From the NCBI GenBank assembly GCA_034670405.1, contig JAXDDX010000041.1:3575001-3639000 (forward strand): a DNA stretch of 64,000 nucleotides, read 5' to 3'. The first letter of the stretch is position 1. Each line of letters begins with the position of its first letter. This DNA comes from Hoplostethus atlanticus. Its lineage: Eukaryota > Chordata > Actinopteri > Trachichthyiformes > Trachichthyidae. Below are positions 1 to 11,334 of the stretch, one piece after another. The notes beneath the pieces are model-generated. The model ran no database searches. It saw nothing but the letters and a program-made list of their open reading frames with translations, and was not told the origin of the DNA. The translations under genes and the position numbers were made by a program.

Positions 1-770
1 GAGAACTAGCAACTAGCGCACTACTCAACTGTCCATTCCTGCAGTCATTAGACCACATTACACAGCTAGCATGTAGTCCCATTAACTACTGCATATAGAC
101 GCACCTATGCAATGGTTAAACCAATGAAAAGCACCGATGCTGTACGTGTATACGTGTCGTAGCTTCAGCAACGTTACTATATTGCACTGCGGCTTTGTAG
201 AAGTCTGAATCTGAGCAATTAAATATGGATGAGCCTCTGTGCTGTACTATTTTTTAAGAAGACTCTCCAAAATGGACGGTGCTGTTTGTGATGTGCAGTA
301 AACCGATCAAAGCTCTTCAACTACATGTCAAATAGCATTTACTCAAAGCCGGGGGCTGCATTTAGACAGAGCGTGGCTTTTCCCTGCATCCATTCTTTAG
401 TTGGACCCGCAGAATGAGCACACGGGATTTGTTCTGAATTTCTATTAAGCGAATCTGCATCCTCACCAGGTTGAAATACATAGAAAAATACAAATACTTG
501 GGGGATCCACTAGCCACCATTTCTGGTGAGTGAAAACAATAATTTATTACCCTGGAGGACTACACCATACAGCTGAAACAACAAATTCACACACATGCCC
601 AACATATGCATGTCGTCTGTCAGGCGGGTGAATAAATGTTGGTGTCTGTCACGGTGAAATGGTGTCATTTGGTATCTATGCAAATGTTTCTCAGAACTGC
701 AAGAGGAATTGCATGGATGTAAAGCTGCAGAGGGAACATCATGCAAAAGGCAGAGCGTTCAGAGAGAGCC
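1..770. other. tmx3: Left edge: tmx3 intron sequence
   Basis: I searched both strands for the next tmx3 coding block (expected to resemble EDGDLSSWINRERF) and did not see it. No other gene or clear repeat family is visible here. Confidence 0.5.
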
Positions 771-949
771 ATATAAGATGCTGCTCCCGGCTCCGTCTCC
801 GAGCCAATATCCCTTCAGCGGATGTTCGGCGAGACCAATCCTCTGAGCAACACGAGCAGAGCGGTTGGCAAGAAACGACATACTGCGGGGTCCTTAAGAC
901 TGAACACGGGGTACCAGCCAACACGCCGGAGAAGTCCTCTTTGTTGTAG
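771..949 (+). promoter_or_regulatory. Candidate promoter and non-coding first exon for the nested ORF
   Basis: A TATA-like ATATAAG at 771-777 is followed by a GC-richer stretch ending in a consensus donor (TAG|GTAAGC, intron from 950). The nearest acceptor before the ORF start is a weak TTTAAATAG ending at 1136. The arrangement suggests a short 5'-UTR intron ahead of the ATG at 1146. This is inference from motifs; no transcript evidence is available here. Confidence 0.25.
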
Positions 950-1145
950 GTAAGCGCTCATCCAGCTAAATAAAAGTTACAGTCACACGTTTATTTCCTG
1001 ATATTACAAAAATGTTTTTCTCCTTCTACAATTTCTCATGCCTTGAAGGGAGAACTCGACCCGTGTGAGGAAGGACGCGATCACGTCACCCTGCCTTGTT
1101 CATCACAATCTGCATCCTTGACAAGTTTTTAAATAGGCGGTCACC

Positions 1146-1526
1146 ATGGCGATGTTAGCCACTCAGAACATCCTCCGCATCCGAGTGCTGCAGGACTCGC
1201 CGGAGTGTGGCGTTTTCGTGGTCAGCGTCCACTGCGGCGACCCCCTGCTGCTGAGATTCTGGTGCAGGAAGCCGCCCTTCCGCAACGGCCAGGTGGAGCA
1301 GACCGAGATAAACTGGCAGACTGGGGTGAGCTTGCGGTTGGACTTTGTCCTGCGGGCGCTACACCGTGCACCGAACCTCCCCAACAGCCACTACTGGGGC
1401 CCGTTTGTGTTGGCGCTGTGCCTGGACGCCCTGCCCTTCCGCTTCCGCCTGCCGGCCCGGGCGCTGAGCGGCGGCAGCATGCAAGACATCTTGGAGGAAC
1501 GTGGAGAACTTACCCTGCTGCGCTGA
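1146..1526 (+). CDS. Unrecognised 126-residue ORF nested antisense in a tmx3 intron
   Basis: A single open frame starts at an ATG in a near-ideal Kozak context (GTCACCATGG). It is strikingly GC-rich compared with the AT-rich sequence around it. The protein starts MAMLATQNILRIRV and ends ILEERGELTLLR; it has no signal peptide, membrane segment or motif that I recognise. It is rich in Leu, Arg and Pro, with cysteines at roughly residues 21, 30 and 40. A donor-like GGTGAGC lies inside the frame near 1325, so a spliced form is possible. Upstream there is a possible non-coding first exon (donor at 950), and an AATAAA occurs at 2067-2072. It could be a small vertebrate gene I do not know, a retrocopy, or a chance frame in a GC island. 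The coding call rests on composition and start context only. Confidence 0.5.
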   Translation: MAMLATQNILRIRVLQDSPECGVFVVSVHCGDPLLLRFWCRKPPFRNGQVEQTEINWQTGVSLRLDFVLRALHRAPNLPNSHYWGPFVLALCLDALPFRFRLPARALSGGSMQDILEERGELTLLR

Positions 1527-2066
1527 GAAGCAACACTAGGCAACAGAAACAGAAGCTCCTCTAACACTCTGATGCAAAACATGATTTTTTTTTTTACAGT
1601 GCTGGTGCTTCTATGATTCAAGACTTGGCCATGTCCAGCTCACATGTATATATAAAGGTTTCTTGGGCCTAAATTGTGGTTTCCCACGCCCACGCAGGCC
1701 AGTACTACCCACCCTGGCCTGCTATGTGCATCCACCCATGAGACAAACCACCACAACATCACTGGCCTGACCACACAGACAATAGCGGGCAGGGCCCTGG
1801 GGTGCTTTATGACGGGGCCAGGCACACCATAACTCAGCGTGGTGAGCAAGATGAAAGAGCAGAGTTGGGACTGGAAAACTCGAAGAGCGAAGCGAGAGAA
1901 AACATGGCTCGCAGAGGAGAGAGAAAAAAGGGGAGAAGATGACAAACAGCAGACAACACGGCACCCTACCCTTCCCCCGAATCACAGTGGCCTAATTTCC
2001 GGGAGGAAAAAGATTTTCAGGTCAGTTTAACTGAAGGAAGCTGAGGCACGCTGAGACGACACAGTG

Positions 2067-2072
2067 AATAAA
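2067..2072 (+). terminator. AATAAA, possible poly(A) signal of the nested ORF
   Basis: First plus-strand AATAAA after the stop at 1526, about 540 bases downstream and just short of tmx3 exon 9 on the other strand. It could end a transcript of the nested ORF, or be chance. Confidence 0.25.
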
Positions 2073-2110
2073 AGAAAGGGTACAGTTTAGAACAACACTG
2101 AAATACTCAC

Positions 2111-5100
2111 CGTCATAAGTAAAGAAGGCCCCATCCTTAAAGACTACAACTGAAGGCAGCTCTGGCAAAGTCACTGACTGGTGAAAACACATAAAAAAAA
2201 CACAAGAATTCAAAACCAACTTCCATAAATCCTGCTTTACTTTTCTTAATTTATGTGCACCAGAAGCATATGGGACAGGGCCGTTGGCAGCAAACTGAAC
2301 CTCATAACAAGCAAGCTTGATGTGTGTGTGTGTGTGGCATTTAGAGGGTGATAGTAGTGCAACCAGAATGGCATTTCCTTTCTCTCCAAAACACATTATC
2401 CATTGCCTCTTTAACATTTTTGAACATTTGAGCATCGGATGAGAATGAAAAATCTCCTGAATCTCCTCAATATCTGCCTGATCTTTTCTTTCTGAACAAG
2501 GAGTCGCCTTACCTCTGGCAAGGCGTCCTCTGAAGCCGAGAAGAAATAAGTATAGACAATGAGCTCAGAGGCTACGTCGATGTACTTCTCCTGCAAACGG
2601 CAAACGGGTCTTTCAGCATTTCAGTTTTTTTACAAGAACACCTTTTTTCAATAAATCTGTGTATAACAAGCTGTCAAGGCTGTGTCATTCTCAGGTGTTA
2701 ACAGTTGAGCCGCTCTTCATTCAGAAGACAGCGGCAGGAACATTGCTTCTATCATTCAATAGACACAGCCTTAGCGCCGTGGCAGCTCTGATAAAAACTG
2801 GCTGCATTACATAACACAAAATGGCATGCGTTAACACAGAGGGTACTTTTATCCAGGGCTGCGGTTCCGTACATTTCTTATACGGTCGGACCCAAACTCA
2901 TTTTTGTGCGGCGGCCCCCTGGGGTACAATCAAATGTGTATGACTGATTCACGATTCGCTGCTGCTGCTGCCATGGATGACACCTACTTTGAGGGGAGAC
3001 TCTCCGCCGACATAAACAAACAGCACGTCGTGTCGTTTCATCATGTGCTCAAACATCTGCTTACTGGGAAGCGCCCGGACTGCTGGTCTACAGCGGGAAT
3101 AAAAGATGATTGTTTTTTTTTCATGATTACCAATATTGGAATAGTGGAAAAAACCCAAGCAGTTCAGATACAAGTGAAAAAGCCATTTCTATGAGTTGAT
3201 GCAGCACGACAGACTGAATAACAAACTGTTCTAAGCACTCCCACAATCCCCCAGTTTTCCCCTGGTTGTCGTGACTCGTGTGCTTCTGGCACCACCCGGT
3301 GGGGATTCGACAATTTACAGCCCGTCAGAGCCAAGCTTCTGATCAAGTCCTCCGTCATGGGCGCACTTTGATTTCCCTCAAGGGGGGGAGAAGATCTGTC
3401 AGGCTCGACTGACACAGTGGCTTAGACTGGAGGATCGGAGGCACAGAGTCATTGAGCTGTGACAGATATGGCCTGCGTTCATGAGCATGTTTGCATGGTT
3501 CATATCTATATAGAACCTGTTCCTATGAAATAAGATATGGTCGACTGAGTCATCGGTTTCACGTGAGCCCTTATAGAATGAGTGAAATGTTTCATTAGGG
3601 AGAACTCTGACTTACCCTGCCACCCTGTTGGCAAACTCTATGATATCATCTTTTGTTCTCGGGCCTTTGTAATTATAGGCAAGATCGGCCTTTAACCTGA
3701 GAGAGAATGAGAGTGGGAGAGAAACAGATTGAAAATTGAAAAAGAGCGACAGGCGGATGATCACGTAATTTTTGCAATACATTCAGCACCATTCAGTGTT
3801 TTACACCATTCATTTTCTGAAGAGTGCTTATTGGGAGATGAAACACTTGCATGAAATAAAAAATGAGATGAAGAGAAATTTTGCCCTTTTATTACTTTGC
3901 ACTGTATTTTGTGACCACATACTTTGCATCAAGGAAAACTGGTTTATGAGGGAGAAACTTCACTCTGTAATAAACAACTGCAAAACACATGACAGCGGTG
4001 GCGAAGCTCTAACAAAACTATGAAATGCCTGAGTCGTAGCCAGCACAGCTGCTCTTTGGCAAATTAAAAGCCAATGTCTCACAACTGAACAAGGCAACAA
4101 CAACCTGTTTCTCAAAACAAGATGTTCTGATGGGACAGATAATCCATCAGGAAAAAGGTTCCTTCAACGCAAAGGTCAACTTACCAATTTAAATCATAAA
4201 ATCTTCAGGTGAGAAAACAAAAAGGATTGTCCCTAATGGAGCGCCAGCCAAGGATAGGGCTGAACTCTTAAGCCCCTACGACAAGCAGAACACATTAAGG
4301 AGTGACTGCTAAGGTTGCGTCAGCCCACGGGGCCTAATGAACTCAGGGGGAAACGGGACGCTAAATCAGCCTCTTTCTATCGCCAAGGGAGAGATCCTGT
4401 GTTCTTCTATGGATGTTTCATCACTTGCGTGGTTTAACGCGACGAACCCTGCTGTGATCCCGTGGCAGTTTGCCAAACGAGAGTGATGAAACTAAACAGC
4501 GAGTCCATTATGATCGTCTGCAGATAAATGATTTTGTTTCTACAAGGATGGGGGAAACATTGCCACGTCTGATGAACAAGTCACTGTGAGTTCTGCTGTT
4601 GAGCAGCTGGTGTCTACCCAAATTCATTCATTCCAATAAAAAAATAAATTAAATAAATCCAATTGCACATCATAAAACTATTTATAATGGTGCATATCAG
4701 CTGAAATGGAGATAAGACTACCACACGGTTTACACTTTCTAGTCAATACAATACAATTTAATTTGAGGTGTTTTTGGAATATACCTGACAAAAGTCATAT
4801 GTACAACACGGACAAGAATTTCCAATAAAACATTTTTTTAAAAAGGTTTTATTTTGAAGGAACCACCGTTCTCATTTTTAAACACACTCTTATCAGCCAT
4901 GTAAGGTATTACCGACTACATCCAGGAATGCTCGATTTGATTTAAAAAAAATAGTAAGATCAAAAGGGTATGAACACATTTAGTTTGTTTAGTCTATGCC
5001 TTCAGGAAGTAGCAACAACACCTTATTCCCTCTTGGCGGAGGGCATCTCCACAGGCTAAACCTCAAAGGTAAATACACAACAGCAGGGAAAAGGATCATG

Positions 5101-8100
5101 ATAATTGCATAATGAAACATAACATAAACACACTTGTTGAAGAGACTGATGCTTACAAAAATGCAGCTAGCATTTTAACCGTATATACGTGAATTATTTA
5201 AAGCTGCACCGTGTCGTTTTGTTAAGAAAATACCTTGTATCATCACTTACAGCCAGACAGCTACCTCCTAGCTTCACATTGTGTTGCAGGGATCCAGATT
5301 TCCTCTTAAAAACACATTTATTCAGCACAAAGGGCAATAGCGTAACCTTTTTTGACAGTGCCGAAGTTCACGTTTCCTACCTTAAACTACACAGAGTTTA
5401 AGAGTGTTAATGGAAATCTGTAAAAAGCTAGAAACGGTACTTACAGTTTTATTGTGGGGTAGCCACGAACACCAAACTCTGATGCGATTCCTGCAAACAT
5501 ACAAAATAAAAGTATTATCACAAATTTGAGATTTTACGTTGATTGTCTTGACTGTCAACTCTTGACAACTTGGGGAGATCCATTAATCCTGTTGTCACCT
5601 GCTAATGGCTTTTGAGAAACCTCTTAATTTTTGCCCGGGTGTAAAGTCAACTGGGCCTGGAACTGTAATCTGGTTTCACACGATAAGACGAGGTAAGAAG
5701 CTTGGAGGTCAACTGGAGATCAAAAAGGTGAACAGATCCCATGTAATGCAGACGGGGCAGCCTGGTGGAATACCAGCTTGACAAGATTGCAATGGGTAAG
5801 AGGCTGAGTACTTGCTTATAAAGTACTCCATGCTTCATTAGATGGAAGAGACTAATAATAGCATGTATGGATCAAACAAGGGGTGGAGCAGGGATAAGTA
5901 GGGATGAGCTGCATGGTCTAATATTCATACCATGTCAAGAATATTTGTTTTTTTCTTGTAATTCACAGTTGAAAATGTTCTAGGAGTAAATGCTCTTCGA
6001 TGGCCTATTTCTTGCCATTGCTGTTACTTTAGTCATCTGTGTTCTTAAAAGCAAATACAACACGGGTAATAGCCACCGCTGCCTATCTCTGTCTGTCGTA
6101 CATGCTGTTCATTGCAGATATTTTCTGCTCAGTGTCGGGGTTATTGAATCCAAATCATGGCCAAACAATAGAGGATGTACCCTTCTTTTTGCTTGCTGTT
6201 TGGTTGGGGAATAGAGTGCTGCAGGAATGAGTCCTAAAACGTCCGGTTCCCTCGTCTCAAAGTCTATGGGTTTTTTTAATGGGTTTTTGGTTAGATGCCT
6301 GAAATAAGGTCTGTGGTTAACACAAGCTTAAGAGGTTTTCACATTTTGTTCTAAGACATAAAATACGTCAGTAAATACCCCACTCATGAATTTTGAAGCT
6401 TTTACGTGTCTTAAAGGTGGTTGCTAACAAGTGGCTAACTGAGACTACAGAGGTTGTCGGGGACATTAAACGCATCACGCCGAACACAGTAACTCATCTA
6501 CTCACTAGTCCGCCTTTACAGCCTCTAGTTGTGTTTATACTTGTGCTCTTCCAAACTATTCTATCTCAAACTTTCCAACTTGTAGATTTATCACTTTATA
6601 GTATTTTGAGTAGTGGTGACGTTGAAGTCATGCGACCGTGGTGTAGTTTGTTTATAGCCTAACGTTAGCTTTTTACTTCTGGCGATTGCATTTACGCTTT
6701 AAAAATCATAAAAGTGGTGTTCACTTGTGAAGATTATCTTGCTGAACAAAACGTGTAAGTATCATAAACCTTTGTTTGCCACAGAGCTTATTTTCTGCAA
6801 TAATCCAAAATCCAATGCAAAAATCCCATTGGCTTTTTGTGGAGGGAACCAGGGCGATGCTAACTTCCGGGTTGGCCTACAAAAATACGTCATCCCTGCA
6901 CCACTCTATTGGCTCCTCCTGGCTATGTATCTCCACCCACAGCTGTACAGCTAGGAGGCCCAATAGTTTTCATCACAACATTTTTATGGCAGACTGGAGT
7001 TTTAGTTATAGAAATATTTGTCTGAGGCAGAGCTGCTCTGGAAGCAGAAATAATCTCATTGGTTGAGTTAAACCTCAATAGGCAGAGCAAGACAAACAAA
7101 GGTTGACGTCGATAAAAATGGACTTTACACACGAGATTATTATTTCTTCTTCCCCACAAATGGACAGAAGCTCTCTGATTTTGGAATTTTTCCAATTCTC
7201 CGTTGTTTTTTGTTCTATATGTTTGCTGTTGAAACGTGTTGTGAATTGGCTTGCAGGTGTTTGTATTAATGCACCTCTGATCTTAACCAATGAGGTTCCC
7301 GTCCATTGCGTAACCGATGTCCCCCCCGGTTCATACCTCAGCCGAGCAGCATCTGACCTGCGTTATTCCCTTATGTCTTTTTTCCTCATTCAGGCAATCA
7401 AATGCATTCATTGGCAACGTCGTTCAGAAAGTCACTGTGGTTATGTAGAACGGCAAGACTTTACTCACCAGAGTAAGCAGTGGCATCAATCTTTCCCACG
7501 CGAACCGGCGACCCAGAGCTCTTCAACTCAGCGCCGATCTCGTACCATACTGGCTCCAGCTTTTTGCAGTAACCGCACCATGGTGCATAAAACTGCAAAT
7601 GGCCAGCAGAAGAACGCCCTTTACGTTATGTGCTTCATGCAAACTTATTATCTCAGTTTAAACATCATATGTGACTCCTACATGGCTGTCGTGACTGTAG
7701 TCATCACTTCCCAGTGCCCAGACCAAACTAGAAGTGTAAACAGCTAGAGATAGATTTGCTCAGGACCCAGACACCAACGCTGGTATAAACCCTCCCGAGC
7801 CCCCTGGCTTTGCTCGACATGCATGACTTCTCATTCACTAAACACACAGAGCATAGTGTGCACACTCCCTCGAACCCCACCCTCCTTCATCCTAACCCTG
7901 CCGCCGCCACTTCCGCAAGGGATGATCCGGACGGTGGTGTAATGGGCATGGAGTAAGGCATGGTGTGTGTGTGCGCACACGTGTACTGTAAAACTCACAT
8001 CAACCAGCCAGACGTCATCCACTCTGGTGTCTTTAAATCTGTCGAAAAGAAAAAGAAAGAACAAAGAAAAAAATATTGATATTTTACTTTATACTTTATT

Positions 8101-8413
8101 TGATATTTTATTTTATACTAGATTCTGAAGTTTGCTTCGCCATATTATTCACATGTCTTTGTATGTAGAATAACTCAAATTATATGGAATGCATATTACA
8201 TGCTACACACTATAAAGACATGGCAGATGGAATAAGATCAATTAAATCATACTTTCAGGAAAGCTAGTACTTGTGATAAGGTACACAGAGAGAAAACTGA
8301 ATTATTATTTAACTTGTGCATTTGCAGAAAACATAAATGTCACATTGCATCCCCCAACCCACCACTGTGGCAAAGTCCTACCCTCTTAAAAGACAGAAAT
8401 GTATCATGTGATT

Positions 8414-8488
<75 letters not shown>

Positions 8489-9219
8489 CACTCATCCCTA
8501 TTCTAGCAAGTGTCTATACATAATGAATCTTTAGAAATCTAGGAAGCATATTCTTTGGGGGTTTTTGTAAGCATGTAGCACTTAGAAAATAAGATGTGAG
8601 CCTAAATCTTTTAAACCCTGCATGACACATCCCAAGTTAGAGAAGTAGATTGAGAAAACAGTCACTTTAAAGCCAAACTATAACGGTTACATGTTATTTC
8701 GCCAGTCCCTCCTGCAAGAGCCAAGAATGCACTGATCTAAACACTGACTTGAACCGTTTTGGCGTTTCCTATATGATGATGCAACACGCTCATGTTATAA
8801 TGTTATAATGTGACACTGTTAGGAAGCTGCATTACTGAACCAGAGCATCAAGGAGTGCATCACTTACGTGTCATCTAGATCTTCAACAATTGCAAGCACC
8901 GCTGAACTTAGGAAAGCCACAACAACTACGATGGTAAAACAAACAAGCGGTTAGGTGAAGCACAAAATGATCATAATGTGAACAAGAGCTCAGTTACAAT
9001 TCTGCATCCTTCCTGCCTAGAACCTCATGACTGAAGCATCACCAGCTAAGCTGTCGTCCTAGCTAACTGTGCATGAATTGGCTTCACAGTTACAATAACA
9101 GGAGCTGTTCAGATCAACGGCACACATGCTGCAGTTACATACATTCTCTTGCATTAAAAATATAGAATTTGAAAAGTGTATATACCTCCACAAATGAGGG
9201 ACGCTTTCACTTCTGCCAT
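2111..9219 (-). CDS. tmx3: tmx3, thioredoxin-related transmembrane protein 3 (5' part, nine exons; 3' part outside window)
   Basis: ER-membrane member of the protein disulfide isomerase family, whose lumenal thioredoxin domain catalyses thiol-disulfide exchange. Coding exons in transcript order: 9186-9219, 8868-8925, 7999-8038, 7469-7592, 5445-5490, 3616-3696, 2988-3087, 2513-2590, 2111-2177. Each has AG/GT borders and phase carries through, giving about 209 residues. The start MAEVKASLICG plus a hydrophobic run ending SSAVLAIVEDLDD is a signal peptide. Landmarks matching TMX3 are WLVD-FYAPWCGYCKKLEP, IASEFGVRGYPTIKLLK, DLAYNYKGPRTKDDIIEF, QMFEHMMKRH, FVYVGGESPLK-EKYIDVASE and VYTYFFSASE. The remaining lumenal part, transmembrane helix and C-terminal ER-retrieval signal are not in the window, so the intron left of 2111 is at least 2.1 kb. 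Fish carry tmx3a and tmx3b; I cannot tell which this is. Confidence 0.93.
3697..5444. other. tmx3: tmx3 intron, no gene seen
   Basis: AT-rich intron with no coding or RNA gene that I can support. Frames of 70-83 codons here lack any conserved look. Confidence 0.6.
5491..7468. other. tmx3: tmx3 intron containing a dispersed repeat
   Basis: Intron 4 of tmx3. Its right part (about 6740-7095) contains dispersed-repeat sequence, including one arm shared with the hairpin repeat near 22.3-22.6 kb. The rest shows no gene. Confidence 0.55.
6985..7095 (+). repeat. Single arm of a dispersed repeat shared with the 22.3-22.6 kb hairpin
   Basis: The stretch containing GGCAGAGCTGCTCTGG, then CAGAAATAATCTCATTGG and GTTGAGTTAAACCTCAAT, matches both arms of the hairpin repeat at 22258-22588. 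The preceding GGCAGACTGGAG...AAATATTTG block matches the reverse complement of about 22580-22620. No open frame; probably a fragment of a non-autonomous DNA element. Confidence 0.7.
7469..7592 (-). CDS. tmx3: tmx3 exon 4: thioredoxin active-site exon (CGYC)
   Basis: This exon encodes FYAPWCGYCKKLEPVW, then a helix and a strand up to KIDATAYS, the core of the thioredoxin fold. The dithiol motif, at 7566-7577, reads Cys-Gly-Tyr-Cys. Human TMX3 and classical PDIs have CGHC there, so the histidine is replaced by tyrosine. The exon begins after a TTTGCAG acceptor and ends TCTG|GTGAGT. Frame and context are otherwise intact, so the gene does not look like a pseudogene. Confidence 0.92.
8415..8487. 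repeat. (CA)n microsatellite, about 36 units
   Basis: Uninterrupted CA dinucleotides in tmx3 intron 2, the longest perfect microsatellite in the window. Confidence 0.98.
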
Positions 9220-9277
9220 CGCTTCGAGTGGAAACAGCAAAGCAGGAAATACAGGCGGCTGCTAAATCCACCCTTTC

Positions 9278-9288
9278 TGCGCATGCGC
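9278..9288. promoter_or_regulatory. tmx3: NRF1-type palindrome in the tmx3 promoter
   Basis: TGCGCATGCGC lies about 60 bases upstream of the tmx3 start codon on the minus strand. It matches the NRF1 consensus common in TATA-less housekeeping promoters. A TSS between this site and 9219 is likely. Confidence 0.6.
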
Positions 9289-11303
9289 GGGGCATACGTA
9301 GCATCCTGAAGTCAGCAGCTATATGTCGTTAGCTTGCTTAGTCAAATATCTACAACAAACGCAAACAAAAGCATATTTATCATGCTTTGGTTACACTAAT
9401 GATTAATTCTGCGCGCATTATTTGGACATCACTTCAGAGCTACACAGACTACCATGAGGAATAATGTGATGTCCAGTGGTAGTAAAGCTGTATTTTCAAA
9501 CATATTTTACCATTCTATATTTAATAGAGGCATATTCATTATTCTTCATGCTGTATTGAATTAGATGTATTAGGTTCAGTAGATATGGACAGGACTACCG
9601 ATACTCACCACAAGATGGACCTCTCAGATAAAAGGATGGGCAGCAAGCCAAAACCTGTTGACTGGCCTCTGGGCCTATTGTTATCTGACTTCAAATGTAT
9701 TTTCTCATTTTTGTCAATAAAAATGTATCAGACAAACATTATTTTTATTATTGAAAACATATTTATTTGTTTTGACAAGCTTTGAGAATAATTCTTATGT
9801 AATACTGTCTGGATAGCTTTCAGGTTGTCCAACCTACAACATTTTGTTCGTTCAACCTATTTGACACATTTATACACACCCAAAGATCTCACACTGACCA
9901 CAAGCATATAAACATGAGATTACAAGGCAGAGCATGGTTAGCTTTACACCGTGAGACTGGCTCGAAAAATAAATAAGTTCTTTTGTCTTTTGTAATACTA
10001 TTTTTATAATATTATCACAACATTATAATCCTTTGCCTGCCATACTGATATGTTTCGAAAAGTGATTAAAACTGGAGTACCAGCACTTAGTTAACCATTC
10101 CCCTATGGTGCACAGAATCGGATGAGTACCATTTGGTCATAACTTCATGGACATTGTAATATTTATAATGCACTGGCTAAGCTTGCAGAATGTCTAGCAT
10201 CAGGTAGACGGAGGGTCTTAATAGATTCTTGACCGTTAAATTGGAACTCATATAAAGAGATATGACAAACATCAAGCAGTTCCATGCAGAGAAAGGTTGA
10301 CCTTGGTATCAAAATGATGAAGAAACTCAAATGAAAAATGCCATTCTCTTCTTAGAATGGATTAAGATCAACTCAGTGATACTAATCATGGCAATCATAA
10401 TGTTTCCTCCTCTCAACTGGAAAGCATTCAATGCTATTTTCATTGCAAAACTTCCAAACAATATCCATGTCATGTGACTTTTCTTCCACTTTAAGCTTTC
10501 TTCCTTGGAGAAAATAGAGAAGAAAACACAAAAAGAGCGGGATAGTTTCACACCCTGAGAAAGAGCTGTACTTTCTCACGGGGTGAATGGTGGGCATGAC
10601 TGTGTTACTAAATAGACTCATGTGGAGGGCCGCCCCGGTAAAGCCCCTTGTGCCAAGTTTCTGAGGGTTGAGTGCCTGTGTATTTAGAAGGGCAGACAAC
10701 TGGACAAAAGCTATTAGCTTTTGGAAAAAAAAGGTCACATTGACTTCTGCATTGACAAAACTGCCAAAAAACACAAATCCAGTTGGACTTCCGTACAGCT
10801 ACACACATATGTATTTTCTATCTTTCATTTTCATTCAAAACATCCCACTGAGTTCCATGGTTTCTCAAATGATGCTACAAGGAAAGCAAGAGGTGGTCCA
10901 CAATTGTGCCCAATTGCAGAAGGCCCTCCTTTTTGTGGGTACAACAGTAAGACTTACAAAAGACATGAATTTCACTCAAGTGTTTGCCTGTATCAGACAA
11001 TTTCCCTATAGAATGTTTTCAGCACAGCGTGATCATTTGTTTTCTTTAGATAAAGAGAGGACTTGTTCCCCCAATGCAGGCCAAGCAGCAGACTCCCACA
11101 CTCACTGACACTGCAGTCAGCTGTCTGAGTGAACCCACTCATGTCTTACACCATAACGGGTCAGATATGGCCTCGGATGACCAGAAAAACAGAGCTTTTT
11201 CTCTTACTTCATCATGCATCAGATGGCAACAACAGAACTGAGATGATTCAGTTATTCCCATAATTCCAACAGATTAATAAACTCTGACTCTAATATATCA
11301 AAT

Positions 11304-11334
<31 letters not shown>

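Noticed and set aside
659-949. 96-codon ORF ending at the donor-like site near 950
   Set aside because: Its frame ends in a stop at the donor and does not join the 1146 ORF; kept only as a possible non-coding exon.
5189-5401. ORF with the peptide YLKLHRV at both ends, suggesting a direct repeat
   Set aside because: The two DNA segments are only loosely similar, so the shared peptide looks coincidental.
7103-7747. 214-codon plus-strand ORF
   Set aside because: It runs antisense over tmx3 exon 4 and its intron, and shows no protein-like features of its own.
10382-11108. Overlapping ORFs of 96-146 codons on both strands
   Set aside because: No recognisable family, overlapping frames on both strands, and AT-rich codon use; most likely non-coding.
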